Assembly (NCBI GenBank): GCA_965229335.1
Contig: OZ245874.1
Location: 806,001-870,000, forward strand
Origin: JAFKFH01 sp017307375
GTDB lineage: Bacteria; Pseudomonadota; Alphaproteobacteria; Ferrovibrionales; Ferrovibrionaceae
Reading direction: 5' to 3'
DNA length: 64,000 nucleotides
Shown here: in pieces, positions 1-7,448 of the stretch
Layout of the letters: each line of letters begins with the position of its first letter
Position numbering within the stretch: the first letter of the stretch is position 1
Program-made: the position numbers and the translations under genes
The notes under the pieces: model-generated
Told to the model about the DNA's origin: nothing
The model's input: the letters and a program-made list of their open reading frames with translations, nothing else
The model's database searches: none

Positions 1-2902
1 TGTCGCCTTTTTCGCGCCTCAGCTTGACCTTCAGCGGCGTGCGCGCGCGAAGATCCTCGGTGCGCGCACCCTCGGCATAGGCCAGGTGATAGAGGCGCGT
101 GCCCGGCCACCAGTCCGCCGCGACCTGACGGAAGCCCAGCGGCATCGGCCCATGAAATTCGAAGCCCTCGTCGGGTGGTGTCCAGTCGGGATCGTCGAGC
201 TTCATGTTCTGATAGAATTCGTCGGCGGCGAGCAGCCGGCCGGTGCGATCGAGCTTGCCGAAATAGCGCGCGGTCGAGGCGGGCTTCAGCTGGTCGGCGC
301 GGAAGTTGAAATTGACCAGCCGCCCTTCCGACAACAGGCAGATCATGGCGCCGACCGCCGCCGTCGTCTTCGGATCGGCGATGGTCGCGCGCAGGTCGCG
401 GAACGGGTACCAGCCACCGACGCGGAAGGCATGCAGCGGCACGATGCGATGGGCGGGCAGGGCGCCGGCCTCGCGCAGGATGCCGGCCACGGCCGGCAGG
501 CGCGACGGCCGCCCGGAAAGCAGCAGCAGGTCGCAGCGATAGCGCCAGACCATTTCGGCCAGGGCTTCCAGCATGTCCTTGAACGCCGCGCGCACGGTGC
601 CGTCCAGCACCGCCGGATCGACCGGGAACTCGACCCGGCGCAGGTCGAAACCCTCGGCCCCGGCCTTGCGGATCTCGGCGTTGACGTGATCGATCAGGAA
701 ATCGGGCGGCGGTTCGTCGCCGTCGAAGAAGCTGGCGAAGGACCGGCGTTCGGCCGCGGCCGGGCTGGCCTGGTCGTGGGTTTCATAGGCGGCCAGCATG
801 CGCACGGCGATTGGTGCCGCGATCTGGGCGGCGAATTGCTGGCGGCGCAGCTGGTCGATCACCTTCATGTCGCCGCGATCGCCGCCGAACAGCTGCGACA
901 GCACCGCCTCGGCCCGGTCGCGGCCCAGCGGCCCGTCGGCCAGATGGCGGCGCAGCGGTTCCAGGACGTGGTCGCGCACCACGCTCAGCACCGCGTCGTC
1001 GCCGGCCAGGTTGAAGCCTTCGCGGAATTCCTGATGCGGCGTCACCGTGACGTTCGCCCCGCGCCCCTCGACCGTCAGCCGGGTGACGACGAGGTCGGTG
1101 GTGCCGCCGCCGATGTCGAGCGTGGCGATGCGAAGCGAATCGCTCTCGGCCGTGTTGGCGGGATGGCGCATGGTATCGAAGAAGGCGCGGGCGTCGCCCG
1201 AATGGTTCAGTGCGATCTGGGTGTAGAGGTAGATCGCCTGGGTCGCCGAGGCTTCGTCCCATTGCAGGCGAACCTCCGGACCCAGGTTCGGCTGGTCGGC
1301 GCTGCGCCGCGCATCGGCCGCATAGACCAGCTGGCCGTCGGCCCCGGGTTCGGCCAGGCCGAGCGCCATGTAGGCCAGCTCGCAGGCGCTTTCCGCCTGC
1401 TGGGCCAGGATCTGGCGTTCGGACAGCGACATCGCCGTCGGCATCGTCATGATCAGGCGGCGCAGGCGGCGCGGGCGGCCGGCGCTTGCCGCGCGCTGGG
1501 CGCGATGGGCCACCGAATTCATCATCGACAGCGACTGGATCAGGATTTCGGCCAGCGCAAACGACATCAGGCTGCGCCGGGCGTAGAGCGCGCGGATCGA
1601 TGGGAAGGAATTCTCGATCGGCAGGCCCGGCCCCTGCTCGACCCGGTGCAGCGGTTCGCCGAGGTCGTTGACCAGCGTGGTGAAGGCGACGCCGGTCGCG
1701 ATGTCGGATTGTTCGCCCTGGATGAACGGGCTGTTGAACCGCCAGCTGTCGCGCCGGGGATCATCGTCCCACAGGTAGCGCTTGGGCGAGGACAAGCCCG
1801 ATGCTCCTTCGCTGCCGCGGCGCAGCCCGGCCAGGCGCTGCGCCTCCGGCCCGACGCGCATGATCGACGGCCAGGAGAAGCGGTCGGCGAGCCCCGAGCG
1901 CAGCGACAGGTGGTCGCGGCCGAAGCTTGCCCGGCTGAATTCGAGACGGCTGGAGAACGGGTCGCGATAAACCTTCCAGGGCTGCGACAGGTCGCGCAGG
2001 CCCAGCTTGATCGCCTTGGTGATGTCGGTGCCGACGTCGTCGTCGTCATCCTCGATCAGCAGGCCGCAGCTGCGCGAATTGCCGAGATCCAGCACCAGAT
2101 CGACATCGATCGGCCGGGCGGCGCCCAGCGTCTCGCGGTCGACGATGACGATCGCGGGCATCACCCCGCTGGTCTGCAGCCAGTCGAGGAAGGCGCGATA
2201 GGCAGCCAGATGCAGCATCGGCTTGCCTTCCTCGGCGAAACGCTGCTGCACCTGTTCCGAGGTCGGCATGGGCACCGGTCGCCCGCCGTTGGTGCGGCGT
2301 GCTTCGCGGGCCACCCAGTCCTTGGCCGCTTCCAGGCACCAGTCGCGGATCCAGTCCTGCGCCAGGTACCAGTCGACCGAATCGCGATAGCCCGGCAGGG
2401 CGAAGGGCCGGCCGCTCCTGGCATCGTCGGGTGCCGGGGCGGCATAGGCCTCGGCCTCGATGAACGGGGCCAGCCGGGTATCGAGGGCCACGACCAGGCG
2501 ATGGGTATTGCCGTCGTCGTCGGGCCTGGCCTCACGCCGCAGCAGGACGCGCGCCCAGTTGGTCGGTCCGCGGAAGAACGTGCCCGACAGGTCGCGGCGA
2601 AACAGCGGCAGCGGCAGCCACTGTTCCTGGCCGGGCGTGGCGAACAGCATCTCGATGTCGCGCAGCTCGATCTCGCAGTTCGGCTTGCCGGGCAGCGCCT
2701 GCTCCTCGCCGTCGATCTCGCGGCGGACCAGCACGGGCAGGTGTTCGGACGCCAGCGGCCAGGCCGGGTCGGCATGGAACCCCCAGCGTTCGGGCATCGG
2801 CTGGCCCTTGCCCACCCGCACCCCGAAATCGAGGAATTGCAGGCCGGAGTCCGGGATGACCTGGACGACGTCGGGCAGCTTGTTCAGTTCGGCCAGGGCC
2901 AT
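1..2902 (-). CDS. srfB: SrfB family protein (3' end beyond window)
   Basis: Large cytoplasmic protein of the SrfB virulence-factor family, first named in Salmonella as an SsrB-regulated factor; its biochemical role is not established. About 967 residues are visible and the frame stays open to the window edge, so the C-terminus is missing. The start ATG at 2902 has a GGTGAG-like ribosome site just upstream. I read two phosphate-binding motifs typical of the actin/Hsp70 (ASKHA) ATPase fold: DLGNSRS at residues 272-278 and DIGGGTTD at about 596-603. A later SGRPSRLP stretch near residue 790 resembles the adenosine motif. It is the last visible gene of a leftward operon behind two SrfA-like genes. 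srfC, usually the next gene, would lie outside the window. Family assignment is fairly secure; ATPase activity is inferred. Confidence 0.85.
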   Translation of the reverse strand, partial: MALAELNKLPDVVQVIPDSGLQFLDFGVRVGKGQPMPERWGFHADPAWPLASEHLPVLVRREIDGEEQALPGKPNCEIELRDIEMLFATPGQEQWLPLPLFRRDLSGTFFRGPTNWARVLLRREARPDDDGNTHRLVVALDTRLAPFIEAEAYAAPAPDDARSGRPFALPGYRDSVDWYLAQDWIRDWCLEAAKDWVAREARRTNGGRPVPMPTSEQVQQRFAEEGKPMLHLAAYRAFLDWLQTSGVMPAIVIVDRETLGAARPIDVDLVLDLGNSRSCGLLIEDDDDDVGTDITKAIKLGLRDLSQPWKVYRDPFSSRLEFSRASFGRDHLSLRSGLADRFSWPSIMRVGPEAQRLAGLRRGSEGASGLSSPKRYLWDDDPRRDSWRFNSPFIQGEQSDIATGVAFTTLVNDLGEPLHRVEQGPGLPIENSFPSIRALYARRSLMSFALAEILIQSLSMMNSVAHRAQRAASAGRPRRLRRLIMTMPTAMSLSERQILAQQAESACELAYMALGLAEPGADGQLVYAADARRSADQPNLGPEVRLQWDEASATQAIYLYTQIALNHSGDARAFFDTMRHPANTAESDSLRIATLDIGGGTTDLVVTRLTVEGRGANVTVTPHQEFREGFNLAGDDAVLSVVRDHVLEPLRRHLADGPLGRDRAEAVLSQLFGGDRGDMKVIDQLRRQQFAAQIAAPIAVRMLAAYETHDQASPAAAERRSFASFFDGDEPPPDFLIDHVNAEIRKAGAEGFDLRRVEFPVDPAVLDGTVRAAFKDMLEALAEMVWRYRCDLLLLSGRPSRLPAVAGILREAGALPAHRIVPLHAFRVGGWYPFRDLRATIADPKTTAAVGAMICLLSEGRLVNFNFRADQLKPASTARYFGKLDRTGRLLAADEFYQNMKLDDPDWTPPDEGFEFHGPMPLGFRQVAADWWPGTRLYHLAYAEGARTEDLRARTPLKVKLRREKGD

Positions 2903-2943
2903 GTCTCACCGATCCGCTTCAGTACGCAAGGCGACAGTCATGC

Positions 2944-4284
2944 CTAGGGTTGTACCTTGTCCAGCCCGACACGGTAACCGCTACCATCGGGGTTGACGCC
3001 GCGGCAGACGGTAGCACCGGCCGCCGTGCGCTCGCATTCCGTGCGCGAACTGCCGTAACTGCGGCCGTCGGGGCAGGTCGGGCTGCCCTTTTCCTCGACC
3101 GTCAGCCTAGTCCCGTCGAAGCGGGCTTCGGCCGGCGCCTTGCACTCGACCCCGTCGGCGCGGCGCACCACCGTTTCGCCCTTGCCCTTCTCGTCGAAGC
3201 GATAGAACTGCTCCAGCGGCTTGCCGTCCTGCTGGTCGACCAGGCCCTTGCGCGATTTCCACTGGCCGTCCAGGAAGCCGACATCGCCGCGGGCCGCCGC
3301 CTCCGGCGGTATCTCCATCGGCTTGGGCGGCACCGGCGGAGTGGGCGGCGGTTGCTGCGGCACTTCGGTCTTCGGCGGTTCGGCTTTCGGGGTTTCGGGC
3401 GGTTTCGGCGGCGCCTCCGGCCCGGCCTTAGGCGGCTCCGCCTTGGACGGGTCGGTCGGCCCGGGCGTGGTTTGGGGGCCGGGCGTGGTTTGCGGGCCGG
3501 TCGCGCCGGGCAGGCCCGGCGCCGCCGTGCCCGGACCCGTGGCGCCCGGGATGCCGGGCACGACACCGTCGGCCGCCGGCCCGGGCGGTTGCGGTTCCAC
3601 CGGCTTCTCCGGTGCCGGAGGGGCCGGCACCAGGCCGATCTTCTCGGCGCAACCCCAGGGGCCGAGCAGCGCGGCGGCCAGCAACAGCAGAAGCAGCAGC
3701 AGAGCCAGCAGCCACCACCATCGCTGCCACCACGGCACCTCGATCGCTGCCGGTGCCGCGACGGCCGCGGCGGGTGCCGGCGCGGCCGGCTGCAGGGCCA
3801 GCCCTTCCACCCCCTGCGCATCGGCCTGATGGAAGCCCCAGAAGCTGAAGACCGGCTGGTCGCCGACGACATGCAGATGCTCGGGCCCCGGAATGTGCAG
3901 CGCCTGTTCCAGCAGCGCGGCGAAGGCTTGCGGCGTGGTGCCGAGCGGACCGGGATTGGGCGGCGCCGCGCGCAGTTCGGCGATATAGCCGCGGAACTCG
4001 GCCCGCATCGCCTCCATGGTCAGGGCCAGCCGGGCCTGTTCGTCGGGGGCGAGATCGGTCCAGCGGCGGGCGGTCCCGGGCATGTCGGCGACCCAGCGCA
4101 CGGTATCGTCGCGCGGATCGCGGTCGGGCCGGGCAAAGCAGGCGGCATGATCGGGCCCCAGCCGCTTGGCGATGGCAGCCTTCAGCTGGACATGGGCATG
4201 GAACACCGGCTGGCCCAGCGCCCCCAGCGCCTGGTAGCGGCCGGCCTTGTCGCTGGTCAGGACGGCACCGGTCCGCATCGTCAT
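2944..4284 (-). CDS. SrfA-like single-pass membrane protein
   Basis: Protein of 446 residues. Residues 1 to about 150 form a domain shared with the next gene upstream (GRYQALGALGQPVFHAHVQLKAAI here, a similar GYRQLGVHGQPVVGAH stretch there). A Trp-rich, Leu-rich membrane segment lies at about 185-210. It is followed by a long Pro/Gly/Thr/Lys-rich stalk, then a small C-terminal domain (about 345-446) with four cysteines. The likely topology is an N-terminal cytoplasmic domain, one membrane pass and a periplasmic stalk plus cap. The start ATG at 4284 overlaps the upstream stop by 4 bp (ATGA), which signals translational coupling. The srfB start follows after 41 bp. I assign it to the SrfA side of an srf operon from position and domain sharing; no catalytic motif is visible. 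Confidence 0.65.
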   Translation of the reverse strand: MTMRTGAVLTSDKAGRYQALGALGQPVFHAHVQLKAAIAKRLGPDHAACFARPDRDPRDDTVRWVADMPGTARRWTDLAPDEQARLALTMEAMRAEFRGYIAELRAAPPNPGPLGTTPQAFAALLEQALHIPGPEHLHVVGDQPVFSFWGFHQADAQGVEGLALQPAAPAPAAAVAAPAAIEVPWWQRWWWLLALLLLLLLLAAALLGPWGCAEKIGLVPAPPAPEKPVEPQPPGPAADGVVPGIPGATGPGTAAPGLPGATGPQTTPGPQTTPGPTDPSKAEPPKAGPEAPPKPPETPKAEPPKTEVPQQPPPTPPVPPKPMEIPPEAAARGDVGFLDGQWKSRKGLVDQQDGKPLEQFYRFDEKGKGETVVRRADGVECKAPAEARFDGTRLTVEEKGSPTCPDGRSYGSSRTECERTAAGATVCRGVNPDGSGYRVGLDKVQP

Positions 4285-5987
4285 TTCTTGCAGGCGCGCA
4301 TGTCGGGTTGGCGCGTCGCCTGCTGCATCTTGCGCATCATGTCCTGCGCCGAATCGGCCTTCAGCACCTGCCCGCCGGTGGCCTGGGCCACGCATTGGAT
4401 CACCGCGCGCGACCCGGCATCGCCGGAGATGTCGATGACGTTGACGATGGCTTTCGGTTTGGCCGCCTTCAGCGCGCGCGCCGCGGCGCAGGGGTCGCCG
4501 CCGCAGGATTCCTCGCCGTCGGACACGACGACGATGACCGATTCGACGTCGCCCGAGACGATGTTGCCGGCCCGCTCGATCGACCGCGCCAGCGGCGTCC
4601 CGCCCCAGGGCGACAGGCGGCTGACCTCGCCGATCAGCTGGCCGCGCTCGGCATCGCCGTAGAACTTGTCGCGGCGGACATTGTCGCAGCTCTGGAAATC
4701 GATCAGCCCGACTTCGATGCCTGGCGGCAGGCCGCGCACCATGTTGTCGACCGACCGCTTGGCCATGTCGATGCGCGAGGAGGCGCCGGGGAACGGTTCC
4801 TTCATGCTGCCCGAGCCGTCGACGATCAGCACCACTTCGGGCTCGTCGCCGGGTGCGTAGGTCGTCTGGCAAGCGGTCTGCGGGGCGGGGCCTGGTGCCG
4901 GGGGGGCCTGGGGCGGTGCCGGCGGCGCCTCGGCCTTGGTCACCGGTGGCGGGGCCGGCTTCGGCGCCGGCGGTGGCGCGGGCCTCGGCTGCGGCATCGG
5001 TGGCGGCTCGGCCTCGGCCTTGTCGACCGGCGGCGCCGCCTTGGGCAATTCAGCCTTCGGAGGGTCTGCAGGCGTGTCCTCGACCTTGGGCGGCAGGGGG
5101 GGCAGGTCCTCGGCCTTGCGCGGCGGGGCCGGATCGATCGGCACGCAACGCGGCAGGGCCTCGGCCTCGTGGCGCAGGCGGTCGCGCTCGCTCTCCAGCG
5201 CCGCGATCCGGGCCTCCAGCGCCGGGGCCGGATCGGCGGCCGGCGGGGCGGCGCCGGGCACCTCGACCACCACCGGCGGCAGCGGCTGGCAGGCGCGGAA
5301 GGCCAGCGCGATCAGGACCGCGAGCAGCAGCAGCGGCAGCAGCCAGAGCAGCCAGCCCCAGGGGCCGCGGCCGGTCGCGGGCGGCATCGCGATCGCGGGG
5401 CCGCTCGCCATCGCCGGTTGCTGCGGCGGCGGTTGCTGCCCGACCGGCTGCTCATGGCCTGGCTGCGGACGGGCCGGTGACGCGGACGATGCCGTCGGGG
5501 TTGTCGCAACCCTGGTCGGCGGCGGGCTCGCCGCCGCCGGCACCACGGCGACGCCCTCGCGGTCGTGACCCCACAAGACCAGCATCGGCTGGTCGGCGGA
5601 GACGTAGAGCCATTCCGCTCCCGGCGTGGTCACCGCCAGCGTCAGCATGTGGCCGACCAGTTCGCTCGCCCCGCCCTCGCGGGCCAGCTTGTCGGCCAGG
5701 CCCCTGATGTCGGCGATCAGCGTCTCGGCGCGGGCCCGGGCGGCTGCCTGCATGTCGGCCGGCAGGTCGGCGACGCGGCCGCTCGGCCCCGGGCGGTCCG
5801 AATACCAGTCGATGCGCCCGCCCTGCGGGTCGATCCGCGGCTGGGTCAGCAGCGCGGCGTGATCGGGCGACAGGTTGCCGGTCAGAATCGCCTTGAGCTG
5901 GCGATGGGCGCCGACGACCGGCTGTCCATGCACGCCGAGCTGCCGGTACCCCGTGGCCGGGGTGGTCGCAATCAACCGGTCGACCAT
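4281..5987 (-). CDS. SrfA-like membrane protein with von Willebrand A domain
   Basis: Protein of 568 residues and first gene of the leftward srf-type operon. Domains in order: an N-terminal SrfA-like domain (about 1-145) paralogous to the next gene; a Pro/Gln-rich linker; a membrane segment near 207-230 (LLWLLPLLLLAVLIALAF); a short coiled-coil-like stretch with many Glu/Arg (about 255-275); a Pro/Lys/Glu-rich stalk; and a C-terminal vWA domain from about 380. The vWA domain has an intact MIDAS start, DGSGS at about 386-390, and a later VVVSDGEESCGG stretch. vWA domains usually bind protein ligands through a metal ion, so this may be the extracytoplasmic receptor or assembly part of the Srf machinery (inference). 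Its stop overlaps the next start by 4 bp. The divergent protease gene begins 114 bp away. Confidence 0.75.
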   Translation of the reverse strand: MVDRLIATTPATGYRQLGVHGQPVVGAHRQLKAILTGNLSPDHAALLTQPRIDPQGGRIDWYSDRPGPSGRVADLPADMQAAARARAETLIADIRGLADKLAREGGASELVGHMLTLAVTTPGAEWLYVSADQPMLVLWGHDREGVAVVPAAASPPPTRVATTPTASSASPARPQPGHEQPVGQQPPPQQPAMASGPAIAMPPATGRGPWGWLLWLLPLLLLAVLIALAFRACQPLPPVVVEVPGAAPPAADPAPALEARIAALESERDRLRHEAEALPRCVPIDPAPPRKAEDLPPLPPKVEDTPADPPKAELPKAAPPVDKAEAEPPPMPQPRPAPPPAPKPAPPPVTKAEAPPAPPQAPPAPGPAPQTACQTTYAPGDEPEVVLIVDGSGSMKEPFPGASSRIDMAKRSVDNMVRGLPPGIEVGLIDFQSCDNVRRDKFYGDAERGQLIGEVSRLSPWGGTPLARSIERAGNIVSGDVESVIVVVSDGEESCGGDPCAAARALKAAKPKAIVNVIDISGDAGSRAVIQCVAQATGGQVLKADSAQDMMRKMQQATRQPDMRACKK

Positions 5988-6101
5988 ACGCCTCGTTATG
6001 CCCCGCTCGCACGCCGCACTTTATCTCGCAAGGGGTCGGAGTGTAAGGTTTCCCCGCACTGCTCGCAAGGCGGGCGGCTATCGCGCAAGGGTGGATCGGG
6101 C
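5988..6101. promoter_or_regulatory. Divergent intergenic region, srf operon / protease
   Basis: This 114-bp gap separates the leftward vWA gene from the rightward protease gene, so it must hold promoters for both directions unless transcription enters from further away. The sequence is less GC-rich than its surroundings. I could not pick a convincing -35/-10 pair or operator by eye. Confidence 0.35.
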
Positions 6102-7142
6102 ATGGTCGGGGCCGGCACGGCGACGCAAGGGACGGGAACGCTGCCCTGGCCGCGGGCATGGACCATCCTGACCGTTCTTCTGTTCCTCGCGGTCCTCGCC
6201 TTGACGGTCTGGGTGCTGTTCCTGCGCAAGCCCGCGGTGGTCGAACGCACGGTGCCGGCGCCGCCGGCCGCGCTGTCGGCCGAGCAGAAGGCCCGCGCCG
6301 ACGCGCTGGAACAGCGCGCCAAGGCGCTGGAGGCCGAGATCGCCGAGACCCGCGCCAAACCGCCGGCCGGCGCCGATTGCCCGCCGGGCCAGCGCGCCGA
6401 ACTGCCGACCGGGGCCGACGGTGCCGGATTGCCGCTGCCGGTCGTCGCGCCGCCGCGCGGCGAACCGGTCAAGCCGTTGACTTCGGCCGAACTGGCCGAT
6501 CGGCTCGAGGCTGCCACCGCCCTGGTCCTGACCGATGGCTCGGTCGCCACGGGTTTCTTCATCGGGCCGGAGACCCTGGTCACCAACCGCCACGCGGTCG
6601 AGGACGCCAAGGACGGCACGGTGCTGATCGTCAGCCGCAGCCTCGCTTCCGTCCGGCCCGGCAAGGTCGTCACCACCTCGGCGCCCGGCAAGGAAGGCGC
6701 CCAGGATTTTGCCGTCGTGCGGCTCGCCGCCGGCCGTGCCCCCGGGGTGCTGCCGCTGACCTCGCAGGCCCCCAAGCTGTCGCCGATCGTCGCTGCCGGG
6801 TATCCGGGCCTCACCCTGTTCAACGACGCCGGGTTCCGCCGGCTGATCGACGGCGACGCCAAGGCGGCGCCCGACCTCAACCTGACGCAAGGGGTGGTGC
6901 AGTCGCAGACCACCTCGCCCCAGGGCATTCCGGTGCTGGTCCATACCGCCTCGATCCTGCAGGGCAATTCCGGCGGGCCGCTGGTCGATGCCTGCGGCCG
7001 GGTCACCGGGGTCAACACCTTCATCGCTGTCGATACCGAACAGTCCGGCCGCGTCTCCTACGCCCAGGCGACCGCGGCGCTGGTGGCCTTCCTGGCCCGC
7101 GCCGGCATCAACCCCGAGGTCGACGCCCGGCCCTGCGGCTAG
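6102..7142 (+). CDS. Membrane-anchored trypsin-like serine protease
   Basis: Protein of 346 residues. It has a short cytoplasmic N-terminus, one signal-anchor at about 18-38 (TILTVLLFLAVLALTVWVLF), a charged coiled-coil-like stretch at about 55-90, and a chymotrypsin-fold peptidase domain from about 125. The catalytic triad is readable: His164 in TNRHAVED, Asp202 in QDFAVVRL and Ser290 in QGNSGGPL. No PDZ domain follows, so it is shorter than DegP/HtrA. The active site is probably periplasmic. The ATG at 6102 was chosen because the reading frame upstream of it is antisense to the vWA gene and because the anchor then sits at the N-terminus. The gene is divergent from the srf-type operon, which suggests a shared function, perhaps cleavage of the SrfA/vWA ectodomains; that link is inference. 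Confidence 0.8.
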   Translation: MVGAGTATQGTGTLPWPRAWTILTVLLFLAVLALTVWVLFLRKPAVVERTVPAPPAALSAEQKARADALEQRAKALEAEIAETRAKPPAGADCPPGQRAELPTGADGAGLPLPVVAPPRGEPVKPLTSAELADRLEAATALVLTDGSVATGFFIGPETLVTNRHAVEDAKDGTVLIVSRSLASVRPGKVVTTSAPGKEGAQDFAVVRLAAGRAPGVLPLTSQAPKLSPIVAAGYPGLTLFNDAGFRRLIDGDAKAAPDLNLTQGVVQSQTTSPQGIPVLVHTASILQGNSGGPLVDACGRVTGVNTFIAVDTEQSGRVSYAQATAALVAFLARAGINPEVDARPCG

Positions 7143-7265
7143 CATCGGCGAACCGGTAGCCCGCGCGGGGTTGCGCTGCCTGCGGGGTTCGGGCAAGATT
7201 CGCTCCAACAAAGCAAGAAACAGTTGCGCGCCGCTGACGGTGGGCCCGGGTTGTTGGGAGGAACG

Positions 7266-7355
7266 ATGACAACCAGCGTGGCAGTACGATTCCGTGTCGA
7301 GTATCCGGTGCTTTCGGTTTTTCGCCGGCGAACGCCGGTGATCTTGACCGGCTGA
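7266..7355 (+). CDS. Possible 29-codon leader peptide upstream of korC
   Basis: A short ORF in the otherwise empty 306-bp stretch 7143-7448. ATG at 7266 is preceded by a strong Shine-Dalgarno (GGGAGGA, 7256-7262) at good spacing, and the frame ends in TGA at 7353-7355. The product would be Arg/Val-rich, starting MTTSVAVRFRV. Its 3' part overlaps a short GC hairpin (CCGGCGAACGCCGG, 7324-7337). The korC start lies 93 bp downstream. Nothing in the peptide is recognisable; it could be a leader ORF, a remnant or chance. The rest of 7143-7448 shows nothing else I can name. Confidence 0.3.
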   Translation: MTTSVAVRFRVEYPVLSVFRRRTPVILTG

Positions 7356-7448
7356 ACCTTTCCTTGAGGACGCGACGGCAGGCATGCCGCCCGGTGCAGT
7401 CGATCCGGGCAGGCTTCCCCACTCGAGCGACGAGAGGAATGCGTTTCC

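Noticed and set aside
86..2947. Long rightward open frame of about 950 codons
   Set aside because: It is antisense to srfB, whose leftward frame shows clear ATPase motifs. The rightward protein is rich in Arg/Gly/His and has no family pattern, as expected from GC-rich antisense frames.
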